Origin: Sphagnum compactum
Taxonomy: Eukaryota > Bryophyta > Sphagnopsida > Sphagnales
Assembly: GCA_965153455.1 (NCBI GenBank)
Contig: OZ234501.1
Span: 620,001 to 684,000 of the forward strand
Reading direction: 5' to 3'
Length of the DNA stretch: 64,000 nucleotides
Shown: one piece after another, positions 32,801-43,927 of the stretch
Position numbering within the stretch: position 1 is the first letter of the stretch
Layout of the letters: every line of letters begins with the position of its first letter
Notes under the pieces: model-generated
The model's database searches: none
Told to the model about the DNA's origin: nothing
What the model saw: the letters and a program-made list of their open reading frames with translations, nothing else
Made by a program: the position numbers and the translations under genes

Positions 32801-34255
32801 AAAATTATGGACTTGTGCATTTCAAAAAAACTTATCGCCCATAGATGTCAACATCTCGAAAAATCTAAATCCTCCTTTGTGTTAATTAATACTTCCACGA
32901 AATCCCCCCCTTTCAGTATTTAAATCTTCCTTTGTATTAATTAATGTTTTCACGTAGATCCACCTTGTGCTGATGGAAAGTGATTGCCCGTAGCTCATTC
33001 AACACTTATTACAAAGAACCCTCCACCCCTTTTAGAAACTGTGGTGCCCTCCATCCATCCTAAACATGACATTCCCATATTTCCATTCAAAGACATATTC
33101 CATTTGCAAAAGAAATCGCACAAGATATGAAACGTATAAAAGTGTACGAACAACATGTAAAACTTTATTGATAATCCCTCTTGCAGCAACATAAAAAAGA
33201 ATTATAATAGAAAATGACTACGAGCGAATCTTTGTTCATCAACATTCTCCCCTAGCACAAATCCTTATTCTAAACATGGTTCGATTTTGCTTTGGTTCCT
33301 TTCACTACCTTGGCATCTTGTTCAACCTATTCAAGACCTTTGGTTGCTTTAACTACCTTGGCAATCTGTTCAAGATCCTAAGCTTTGACTTTTGTGATAC
33401 AATCCCCTGGTGGTTGGTAGAACTAACTATTTAAGTGGTGTCTGCATCTTGGTAAAATTCCACGATAATTTTTATTTAGTCTAACAAGGCTTTTATAGCT
33501 TCTTGGGAATGTGGAAAGTTGCTAGGATTCACCTAACTTTTGAATACCCCATAAGCAAGGTAATAAGGTCTCATAATAGGGAAGGAAAAATCCATTTGCA
33601 CCTCATGGTAGTTTTGAGGGTCCCTGACTGTTTTAAAAACTTGTCTCTTATACAACCGACCTATCATGGATGGGCTATTAGTGGAAAGCTCTCTTCCAAA
33701 ACATAATTAGTCGTACAACTATTCATATGTCATTTGTATTAAACTTCTCACCATGCTTATTGGAGATAATAGCCAAAATCTATATGAATCCTTATTGTGC
33801 AGAAGCAGGTTCCCATTGTGAGAAATTATTGCACACCTTCACCACTAAGATATGCACTCACAATAAAAACCCGGTTGGAATTATTATGTAATGTAGTCTA
33901 ACAAGTAAGGTGGTTCGAGGTAAGTAATGAAATTCACCAAAAATCTAATGCGTTGTGTCCAAATTGAAGCTACAAAACATCGTGAGGGAATTGTAACTCA
34001 CCATGATGGAATATTGAGGAGCCGTATGTTGATGTTCCTTCGATGTCATGTTCAATGGTTTGAAACCTTCCATTCCGTTCGTCATAACAACTACATACAA
34101 CATCCTAATCTAACATGCATTGGAGTTGGAAGTTAATATAAAAGGAGCCATGTTTAAACAAATCTCATAATTTTTTATTTTATGTTTTTGATCAAGAGTT
34201 AAGCCTCGGAGCTAGGAGCCACTTGCCTAGTTTGAGGAAAAAAAACATACAACTC
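32801..34255. other. No gene seen
   Basis: AT-rich sequence. Two similar words (TTTGTGTTAATTAATACTTCCACG at 32876 and TTTGTATTAATTAATGTTTTCACG at 32931) lie about 55 bp apart. No supported coding region. Confidence 0.45.
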
Positions 34256-34624
34256 AACCTCCTCTACTTCCAACAAGTGTAACTCCCTTACAGCAAGCCC
34301 GATGAGGCTGAAATTTTGTGAGGAGCTTTCACACCTTCCAAACTAAAACTGATTTAAATTTGACGCAAATCCAACGGTGGATTTGAAAGAAACAACTAAT
34401 TGAACAAAAAGTCCAAAGGCTTCACCATGGAAATCATTCCATGAAACCCACTTCAACCCCCTTTACTTCCAACCCTCGTAGCTTCCTTACAGAAAGCCCG
34501 ATCAAGCTGAATTTTTGGAAGGGCCTTTAACACCTTCTAAGCTAAAACTAATTCAAATTTGACACAAATCCAACGGTGTATTTGAGAGAAACAACTAATT
34601 GAACCAAAGTTCAGAGGTTTTGCC
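34256..34624 (+). repeat. Direct duplication of about 199 bp
   Basis: Two diverged head-to-tail copies (34256-34454 and 34455-34624). Both contain TTACAG-AAGCCCGAT, CACCTTC-AA-CTAAAACT, AATCCAACGGTG and AAACAACTAATTGAAC. No coding potential is seen. Confidence 0.8.
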
Positions 34625-35431
34625 ACAAGCACTTGCTACACAAGTTCCTTTCATGCTTAATCCTTACACACACACTTCCCATGAGCACCTCTCCACACAT
34701 AAGAACTAAAACACAATCTTCCTCACACTCATTCTCCTTCCCTCTTCTTTTTTCTTTTCACATACACAAGAAATCCTCCCTTTGGCAAGCCTCCATGACC
34801 TTCCTTGAGCTTGTTCCCCTTGTCCAATGAAAGCTTCGAAATCCTTTTGCACCAATCAATGGCCTCCTCATCCTTCAAGGGCCAATGAGAATTTGAGAAT
34901 GAATTGCCATCCAATTAAAATTAGGATTAGAATCTTTGGGCCTAATGAAACACAAGAGATATTCCATCCTCCAATCAAAGAGGATGACAATCCTCATGAC
35001 TAATGGGATTGGAGGATCCAACCTCCCCCTTATCTTGGATATCTTGATGAGGTCTCTTGAGCTTGATCTTTTATCTTTTCCGTCCGTTGACCCTCACATC
35101 CTACTTCCTCATCCTAATTACTTCAAGTAACTAACTACTAGGATAATTTATCGGTAGTAACAAGGAAGAATCCTTGAGTTCTTACTTGACTAATTCAATG
35201 GTTGAAGTAACATTTCCGTGTAACATTTACTCCTTTGATATTCCCTGCCTATTTACTTTACTATGCGCTAATTAACTATGTAGTACATAGTAAATTGGAA
35301 TTACAATTTGCATCACAAAAAACTCTCACATACTTCTAGATCCTCCGTTGAATTTAGGGTTTGATGAATCCCTTAGATCTAGGGTGTTCGAGTTTTCATG
35401 AGGTTCCACCGTCACTCCCACACCTTACGCT
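34625..35431. other. No gene seen
   Basis: Unassigned sequence before ORF module copy 2. It may include upstream parts of that module's transcript, but nothing in it matches the region before copy 1. Confidence 0.4.
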
Positions 35432-35948
35432 TACCCTAATTTGTTAAATAAAAAGGCCTCGACCCTTTTTGAACGCAAGTACCACCTTGTTTGTACTACC
35501 TTCTTGGTTTTTGTTGATGCAGGTGCAACTAGTCATGGCGGACGATGACGCTACGCCTTCAAATCCTCCAGTCGCACCCGTACAACAAGAAGAGCTTGAA
35601 GAAGCACCGCTCGACTTGAATGTTTCTCAACGGCCACACGAAGAAGAACCGCCCAGGAGAGTGGTGCGCACTCGAATCAATCGTTCGGTATGGGATCGTC
35701 GATTGTCTCCTAACCCACATGCTTTAGCAATTTATTTAGAGTTTGTTCCTACTCGTGGAGCCGCGCCAAAAAGGTTTGAAGAGTGCCAGTGCGAAGATGA
35801 TGATGTCCGTCTCCATTGTCGAACGTGGGTTCCCGGTGATGGCCATTATCGTTGGCTACGAGGCTCGATCAACCCACTTCCCCTGGAGCATCGAGCCGAG
35901 TACCTCGCTCGCACCATTCGCCGCATCCTAGATTTTTTACAACTGTGA
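35432..35948 (+). repeat. ORF module copy 2 (longer copy)
   Basis: The left 200 bp match 24139-24331. After CTAATTTGTTAAATAAAAAGG comes TTTTTGTTGATGCAGGTG, which resembles a splice acceptor, then ATG at 35535. The module continues through a 137-residue frame. Both copies lie within the 20-kb insertion block. Confidence 0.75.
35535..35948 (+). CDS. Unrecognised 137-residue ORF of the repeated module
   Basis: I do not recognise this protein. It starts MADDDATPSN, has an acidic, Pro- and Glu-rich N-terminus (about 1-40), an Arg-rich segment RRVVRTRINRSVWDRR (about 41-56), two close cysteines and one more (CQC near 84-86, HCRTW near 94-98), and an amphipathic C-terminal helix (RRILDFLQL). No membrane segment or signal peptide is seen. 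The first 32 codons are conserved at 24241 with mostly third-position or conservative changes, hinting at coding function before truncation. An upstream AG acceptor-like site suggests an exon of a longer spliced or mobile-element gene. The alternative is a fortuitous open frame in a repeat. Confidence 0.45.
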   Translation: MADDDATPSNPPVAPVQQEELEEAPLDLNVSQRPHEEEPPRRVVRTRINRSVWDRRLSPNPHALAIYLEFVPTRGAAPKRFEECQCEDDDVRLHCRTWVPGDGHYRWLRGSINPLPLEHRAEYLARTIRRILDFLQL

Positions 35949-38900
35949 TCTATCCTTTAAGTCAGTTATTCAGTTGTAATTCACCTGAGGCTACTCAGGC
36001 GGAAATGTTAATACTTAAGTTTGATTTGATTCTATTTAAAAGTCTGATAGAAGTGAAACTAAATAAAGATGTATTAGGACTACATCCTAAAATCTTACAA
36101 GTACATCATTAGTGCTTGAAGATTCTTCTACAGACTAACTTAACCTTGTCATGGCGGAATGATATTGTTAATTATGGGCTTGTATTCCCTATATATCAAT
36201 AAGTCACATCTAATTCTACATAACCTTTCCCTTCTCTGCAACATAAAAGGGATAATGTACTTTAAAAGGTTTACTAGGTGCTTAACTGATTAAGCGCTAC
36301 ATCAACTGAAATAAAGAAGTATCATATGCCTAGAAATATCACAAAAGCTGATTCAACTATTAATAATCACTACTTGGAAGCTTATAAGCATTCAAATCAT
36401 TAGTACTAAGGAAAATTACGGAACTAAAGCTTAACTAATTGTTGAGCTATAATCCATGGCTCACACCCATCCTCAGTGGAACACAAAGTTCAAATTCTAG
36501 ATTGACAAAAGCTACTAAGAAATTGTCTTCAATATTGTTTATCGTAATACCCTTGCAGTAGATGACGCGTTCGCCTACACTAGGTACAATATTGGAAAAG
36601 AGTAGGATATAACCTTCACACAAAGCTATTTTCTCGAATGTAGGTTCCATACATGTATATGCAATAGAAGAATGTCATCCTACCGATAATCTACCTAAAT
36701 GAGACTAAACCCTAAACCCTATGTTGGTGAAACCACTTGGCGTACATGGACACCTTTTTGTTGTGGTGTTGTGGAAGAATAAAAATTGGATGAACACACA
36801 GTTTGCAATCATGAATCAATATTGACTAATAACAAACCCGGTGAAGGTCAAACACTTTCTTACTTGGAAATATCATCCGAGTGTTCATCAAAATCCAGGA
36901 CCAACTACTCCCGATGCTTAGAGATGAAGTAATTTAAAATCATGTTGGTTGTAGCCTCCTTTCATACCGGCTCAGCATTCTGTGCACCTCCAACTCCCAA
37001 TTGTTGCCCACCGGGCACGTACGACTGCATCCCTTCACCATAAATAGTTGACTCGGCAGGAATTTGCTTTGATGGAATCATGCACTAACAACCTTCAAAA
37101 CAAGTCCTTTAGGATGAATGACTCCAAGATCACAATTATTCAAAATACAAATATGATAAACTGCCATGAGTACTTGTTGACTCCCCCAACCTTCAACGGT
37201 GGGCATGTATAAGTGATTAACCATTTGCCAAAAAATTCTAGCAAATCATTATCCAAAATCTGCATATTGAGTTTTTGTTACCCTTTTAAAAATGATGGGA
37301 AGATTCAATCATATTGTTTCCTAAGTTCCTGTTGAATTTTTAGAAGTAACGTGTGAAAGCCTTGTCATAATGTTGGCAAGCATTCAAGACACTCAATTAA
37401 TTCATCGATTGGTAGTATCCTCATTCAAACTGCAACCAACTTGTGAGGATGAACTTTGTTTGATTTTCGATTATCCTTGTAACCTTGTGAGAGATGTTGG
37501 CAAATTGTCAAATTGTCCTACCTTCAGCATGACTTACTATACATAAGTAAAATTTGCCAAAAAAGGTCGGGAAAACCAATATACAAACATTTGCATCTTG
37601 AGTTTCTGTTACATTTTCCAAGAGTGACAAGAAGGCTTGGTCATGACACCGGCTAACACTCAAGATATAGTTGATCCGAAAATGAATCATATCTTCATTT
37701 AAGCTGTAAGCTTCTTATAGAAAGCTTCATTTCATTTACCTTGTCCCTATACAAACAAGCATTTACACCTTAGGTGTACAGACCCCTGCATAGAAGGTCA
37801 ATGCCTCCTCCATGCTTAACACATCCTTTAAGCATGCAACCAACATTTCTTTATTAAATAGACCTCTGTGTCAAATCAATAAAAACCTTAGAAGAATGAA
37901 CGTTTTTTTTCAAAAGACTGCTCGAGTTTGCCAATTAAACTACAAAGTCTTAAGAACTTATAAAACAAACAATCGACTATATTTCCAAATTTGGTATAAT
38001 CTAAAATATTGGAATACAACATTTAAATATCCAACAAATCCCACTGAGATGGCTTGTTCGTTCTTCAAGCGGGCAACTTGCCACATAAAGACAAAAGTGA
38101 GCCCTTCACATTACATCCAAAAAAAACATAGCAATTGTTCAGCTCTCCTTCCACTCACGTTACCTATTAATCCGCCAAGTTCCAACCGAATCCCAACATC
38201 AACTACAACCCAAACAAATAAACTTCACAATGCAGCAAGAGCTACTCTATTTGTACAAAAGTTGTTGTAGGACATTGAGGGCAAAAGTAAGTGGGAAGGA
38301 AGTTGGATGCAAAAGTACAAGAAGGATAGTCAAGGTGATAAAGGAAAGGACTAACCTTTGCATATGGGTTAGTCCCACTAGCATGAAATGCCAAAATGAG
38401 AAACTCTTGTGTTAGAATGGGACTTTCGACCCCTTGTCTACCATGAGGGCACCAAACAGCACTGCATTGCAAGAAAGCATAAGAAAGCATTGACATTCAG
38501 GTTGATCACTACTTCTAAAAATTCTCCCTTAATCAGAATGCACTGCACAACAACATTCGCACAGATAAAAAGTTTGACTAGCAATTATCACACAGTTATG
38601 CTTCAAGATTGTCGTTTATGCCGCCACATTGAAAAGGGATTCTTCAAGCCAAAAGGTTAATTATTTTCGGTTCTCAACCTAGCCCAACCTTATTCAACAA
38701 AAGAAGGAGGTGCTTGTGTTTGTGGTTGTTTTCAAAATGTTTTTCCGGATGGAAGCACCTTGTACCATGTGGATCTTTAACATCTAACACCTATCCACAG
38801 TTCCACAACATCATAACCAAAAAAAGGATAAAAATTAGATCTTGGTTCAAAAAAATATCACAGCGGCTTACATTTCACATGTTTCATATCCTTCTTGGTT

Positions 38901-41045
38901 CAAGAATTTGGTGGCGATGACCCATGCTTAGTGAACTACTGGTTTACAAAAAAACAATGAATTTAAGATGTGCATGGAAACGGGGACTAGAAAGAGATAC
39001 CTAGATCACAACATACGAAGAATCGACAACTTTGTATAGCTTCCCCCCTAGTTGTGTTTGGTTTAACCCTTGTCAAACATGGTGTGCCAAGCCACCCTTA
39101 GACCATCATATGTTTCCCTACTTCCAACCGTTGATTCCATTTCATGATTCTTCTCGTAATTCTTTGTTCCAACAAGCATTCTACTTCAATGACCCAAGAC
39201 TTAGCAAAATAGGTACCAAAAGTTCAAAAATGTAAATCGAAACAACATGTTCATTTCAAAACCGTAAAAAATAAAACTTTGCAACACCACCATCCCTCCC
39301 GCTATTTCGAAAGTTCTACAAACCTTCAGTTTCATCAACTTTTTGAACATGACCATGAAAGTCATCAACAACAAGCTTTGGCCGATGTCTCTTCTTCTTT
39401 GGTTTGAAAGCATCCTCAAAAGCTTGTGTCCGACAAGTGCATCTTCTTTTGTTGCAAATGAGGCCAAAAATCATAGCCATCAACTTTTAGGATCCTAGTT
39501 ATTTACCACATTTTGATAAGACATAGAAGTACGCCTACAAACCCTGAAGAGCGATAAAGCCTTCCACATCTGATTCCAAGATGTGCATTCCACACTACAT
39601 TCGAAACTGCAAAAATTACGTCTCCTTCATTTTTGTCTACAACATTTATGACACTTGACACAACTATAATTAAGAAAGAAGGAAAAAGGTGGGAATGGAT
39701 GCTACTGAGTGCATTCTTTGCAATTGCAAAGGTTCCACATGCAAAAAAGTTGTAAACAATGCAATAACATATATTTTGTGGTGGGTTTTGTTGTTGAGCA
39801 AGATAACAGGAAGTTGATATTATATTATTGCTTGGCAATTCAAAAGGGGGTGAATGTTTAAGAAGAAGATTAACTTTGTGTTATGGAAGATGCGAGGAAT
39901 AGTAGGAGAGTCTTACGATCCATTGAGCATGGGCTCTTCTGTGTTTATAGCAGAAGGTCTAGTTTAACAAAATCTGGAACTTATGTACCTTGTATGTTGA
40001 AGTGTTGTTGGAGTTCCAACACTTGTCAATTGCAAGTCCCTTCTTTTGGCCTCCACATTGTATTCCCGATTCACCTGGCAACCAAGTTGTCTACTGGTGC
40101 ATGCATATGCGATATGGAAGTAACACACCACCATCCGAAAAGAAATATGCTTATGGTGGGGTTTGTGTTAAAGGGACATCAAAAGGAGGTAGGTTTTGGA
40201 TGTGATGATAATTTTGTGTGCATGTTAGGGTGCCTTTGACATCTAGCTCCTTGGCGAGCTTTTCAACAAACTGTTGAGGACTGAGAGATCACACTTAAAA
40301 AAAATCAAAGGTGTATTCCCGAAGAACAATCCCTATGCAGTAAGGAGACCATAACCCCATCACTTTTGAGACTAGAGCCCCATCACCCTTTTCTTGTCAC
40401 GCCCAACCACCACTGGCAACCTACCATCCTCAAAACCCCCCACCCACCCCCCCCCCCCCCACACAAAGCCACAAAAAGAAAAAGGAAAAAACACAATCAA
40501 CAATACATCTTATGAACACCTACAAAAAGATCTCATGCAGAAATATGTCTTCAAAAGCTCTCTAGAACAAAGGGAGGAAGAGGAAAAAAGAAATCCCAAA
40601 TAGAGACCGAGACAAAAAGAAAAAGAGGTCATACTTAGGTTCCTAGCCAAGGATCAACAAATCCAAAAGACTCGATGATCTTTTCTTAGAAACCAGAAAT
40701 GAGGAGACAACTAATTTTGAGCATGAAGAAGGCCATTGTGTCTCATTCTTTAACAAACATTCAATGAGTTCTTCACAATAATGCAGGATACCAGTCATGG
40801 AGATTGTTGCTTGTAACATGCAAAATCAACGATGTTGTATTGCTCTGTGAAAGATACCCCTTCAAGTAAATGAAAATGGACATATGTTCTCCATATAGAA
40901 AAATAATAATAGAGACATTGCTTTAGCCACAACTAATATCGAGTGCTAGAAAACACTTGCAGTAATTCACATATGAGCAATTGGGTTTTGAATATTGGTT
41001 AGAATCTGAGAGGAACATTGATTGAGAAAACATAGGAACGTGAAG
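35949..41045. other. About 5 kb without a recognisable gene
   Basis: AT-rich, stop-rich DNA. A plus-strand frame at 39990-40205 (with IPDSPGNQVVYWCMHMRYGS and YAYGGVCVKG) has protein-like composition and may be a decayed exon, but I cannot assign it. A poly-C run lies near 40448-40460. No LTR, tRNA or rRNA is seen. Confidence 0.4.
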
Positions 41046-41639
41046 AAGGGCCGGGAGTCAAACTGGCAGTTTGACTCCCGACCACTAAAAGTCGGGAATC
41101 GACCCTTTCTCGACGTCTCCTTAGGGAGTGTGACATGGCGTTGAAAAGATCTTGACGAGGGCTACAACTTTGGTTCAGACCTCGTTGTGATCGGACTCTA
41201 GAGTCGGGAGTTATGGCCGTTCAAAGTTCCGGGAGTCCCGCCAGGACAGTTTCGGGACTCCATTTCGGGAGTCCCAACAAAATGTGCCATTTGGATGTAG
41301 CCTCCGTGGCGAGCTGCAGAGAATACTATATGGGGGAAGGTGGTGGCTTCCCTCGAGTCCGGGCCGTGGTGAGTCTTGTGTGTCCAAGTGCCCGTGGCTT
41401 GTCCCAACACCCCAAGGGTGTCTCGAATGCCAAACTAACCTCATGTGATTGGTTTTTGGATGCAGATTCACACAAGCTAAGCTAGTCCCTCTTCCTAGTC
41501 TAATCCATGGGCTCCCAACTCGACCCTCTACCCCTTTTTAGAGTTGGAAGCCGGGAGCGTGCCACAAGTCCCAACTTTCCGCAACTTGACAAAGTGAAAC
41601 CCTCAAGTGGGTTTCACCCCGGGACTTAGGAACGCGTCA
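41046..41639. repeat. GC-richer right end of the 20-kb block
   Basis: About 590 bp, clearly richer in G and C than its surroundings, with many GGGAGTC/GACTCCC words and ending ...GGACTTAGGAACGCGTCA. The last 140 bp resemble 55250-55394 (both have CTCTACCCCTTT, GGGAGCGTGCC and a final CGTCA). It is probably a terminal repeat of the inserted element. Confidence 0.6.
41052..41080. repeat. Perfect hairpin
   Basis: CGGGAGTCAAACTG, one G, then its exact reverse complement: a 14-bp stem with a one-base loop at the start of the GC-rich region. Confidence 0.9.
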
Positions 41640-43519
41640 CACAAGATGTTCACCTCCTTGTGTCAATCTTTCAAGTTGTTCCATGTAGATTTCCTCTTCA
41701 AGGTCACCAATGAAAAATGTGATTTTAACATCCATTTCATGAATCTCGGGTTTTGAATGGCCACTATAGTGCCAAGATACAATGAATTGATAGAAACTTT
41801 GCCATGGGTGCAAAGGTTTCATTGTAATTCACTCCAAATGTTTGGATGAAACCTCTTGCCACGAGTTTGGCCTTGTAATGTTCCACTCATGTTAGAAATA
41901 TCGTTTGATTATAATTCCCAATGTTGATGAATGTGTTAAACATTCACCGAAAGGATGAATAGTATTCACGTCCTTATAGTAGTTAGTTTAGGTTGAATAG
42001 TGGTGGCTTGGGTTTAAAAGTGAAGGTTACTTAAGGCTTGGCAGTGGGTTAGGGGGTTTGGTGGCAACTATGGTTAAGGTTTGGTGGTGGCTAGGTTAAG
42101 GTTTAGTGGCAATTATTTTTGGGTTAGGAGATAGTATATATCGAGTGATTTTGAGTTGTCTTTCATTCTCTCTTTCATGGTTTTGAGTGCACATAGAACC
42201 TTGAACCTTTGTTAGTTGTTGCAAGCCATAGTTTTGTGATGTAGCATTTGAAGCATACAACCTTTGTAAATTTTTTGTTAATTAATACAATGTTCCATTT
42301 CATGAACCTTGAGTCTTTCATTTCTTACTTGTTTTCAAGTTGTTTCCAATAACTTCACCATCAACCCCATGCTTGATTTTGAACACCCGTTTGCAAAAAA
42401 TGGGTTTCCTACCCTTGGGAATTGGTACCAACGACCAGGTGTTGTTGACAACAAGATAATCATATTTTTCTTACATGGTAATCTCCCACTTCTTTGGGTC
42501 TTCACTCCTTAATGTTTTTTCCACGCCTTAAGGTTCTTTTGAAAAAACTATGGTGGCAGATTCCACTTCATTGGTGGCAACCCACCAATCACAAGGCCAC
42601 TTTTTACGTTGTCTTTGGGGCCTTTCTCTTAGTGCATCTTGTTGTGATTCATTCAAACCCTCATCTTGTGGTCGAACAAATTTTTTTTCATAATTTTTCT
42701 TCCAAAGAAAAAATTGATGTAGTCTTTCACCTTCCACGTCTTCCGCTAGTGTCACCTTTAAGGATAGACAATTATCATCCTTATTCACGGGCTTCATCCA
42801 CAACAACGTGTTCTACTTGCCTTGAAAGGTTCTATTATCATGAACACCTTTTACTTCTTTTGTCCTTTCAAGGAGTACATTCTTGACTCTTGATAATCCT
42901 TTTGATTTTTACACACATCAAGTGATATGTTTTGGTCCCTTCATAATACCCTAAAAACACAAAAGGTACGAATTTGTAGTCTAATTTACTTTTTTTTTCA
43001 TCGAAAATGTGTGCATATGTTTTGTAACCAAAAATCTTCAATGAAATACATCAAGCTTTCTATTAGTCCATGATTTTTGCAGGGTCTTTGAATCAAGAGC
43101 TTTGGTTGGGCGATAATTTTTGATGTAAATCGTCGTGTTCACCGATTTCGCCCAAAACTCCAAATTGAATCTTCGTGCACAAATCATGTTCTTATCGCAT
43201 TCCACAATGGTCCTATTGGTTCATTCTACAACTCGTGGTGTGTACAAAACACTTGTTTGTCATTAAATTCCACATTCACACAAAAAGTTGTCAAGCTTTT
43301 TAGACAAAAACTCTCCTCTATTGTCGAATTGCAAGGTTTTGTTCATGTCAATTTATTCTCTACCAAGGCCTTGCATGTGTTGAATTTGTCAAACACTTTT
43401 CCTTTCGCTTTCAAAATGTAGATGTGAATTTTTTTTGAAAAGTCATTGATGAAGGTGACAAAGTTTCGTGCTCCACCACAAGATGTGATTTTCATTAGTC
43501 TTCACACATTGTTATGCAC
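41640..43519 (-). pseudogene. Copia I pol, right half of the split gene
   Basis: Minus-strand continuation of the fragment at 21385-21616. It holds reverse transcriptase N-terminal half (HEMDVKITFFIGDLEEEIYMEQ...GGEHLV), the variable linker (42528-42806) and decayed integrase up to about 43519. Many stops and frameshifts make it markedly more diverged from copy A than copies B, D or F. It is interrupted by a degenerate LTR (41890-42351) and cut on the right by another partial LTR. Confidence 0.85.
41890..42351 (+). repeat. Degenerate solo Copia LTR
   Basis: Plus-orientation, 462 bp, TGTTAGAAATAT to TTCCAATA, with the GCC-box array eroded (GGCTTGG and GGTGGCTAGG variants). Flanks ACTCA and ACTTC are imperfect duplicates, consistent with age. 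Confidence 0.85.
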
Positions 43520-43677
43520 TGTTAGAATATTATTTGATTCTAATCCCCAAAGTTGGTGAATGTGATTCACATTCATCAAAAGGATGAATAATATTCACAT
43601 CCTTATAGTAGTTGGGTTAGGGTTTGTTAGTTGCTAGGGTTAGGGTTTGGTGGCGGTTAGGGTTAAGGTTAAGTGGC
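43520..43677 (+). repeat. Partial Copia LTR
   Basis: The first 158 bp or so of a degenerate LTR (TGTTAGAATATTATTTG...), broken after the start of the GGGTTAGGGTTTGGTGGCGG array and joined to gag sequence at 43678. Confidence 0.8.
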
Positions 43678-43927
43678 CATGTAAACATCTTCATCCGTAA
43701 TGTTCACTTCGATGGAACGTACTTGGTTTGCAAGGGCCTTCACCATGTTAATGTGCACAAGCATGTCATCTCCTTCTTCCATTTTGATGGTGAAGAATCT
43801 CCTTCAAAGGAACAACTTGTTACCAATTGTCTTAGCTTCATGCACACCGCAAAGAGCCTTCCATGCACTTCTCACATTGTCACAATATTGAATGTGTGCA
43901 AGTTGAGCATCCGTGAGATGTTCACAA
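43678..43927 (-). pseudogene. Copia gag fragment, inverted relative to its neighbour
   Basis: Minus-strand gag matching about 11450-11690 of copy A. It ends at TGTTCACAAG and joins directly to the leader of a plus-strand copy, making an inverted junction. Confidence 0.82.

Larger units (their letters stand above)
21617..41639. mobile_element. 20-kb insertion block with TG...CA ends and 5-bp duplication
   Basis: The block starts TGTCGCAACCCC and ends GGAACGCGTCA. It is flanked by CACAA (21612-21616 and 41640-41644) and exactly splits a Copia reverse transcriptase. TG...CA ends and a 5-bp duplication are LTR-retrotransposon hallmarks. The terminal hexamers TGTCGC and GCGTCA form an imperfect inverted pair. 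I cannot see a clear direct repeat between the two ends, so its LTRs are diverged or partly deleted. Later insertions (gypsy N and O, Copia P) have enlarged it. A related right end occurs at 55250-55394. Confidence 0.7.

Noticed and set aside
39883-40239. 118-residue frame as a gene
   Set aside because: It has no recognisable domain, and an overlapping frame looks equally protein-like. I kept it only as a possible decayed exon within the unassigned region.
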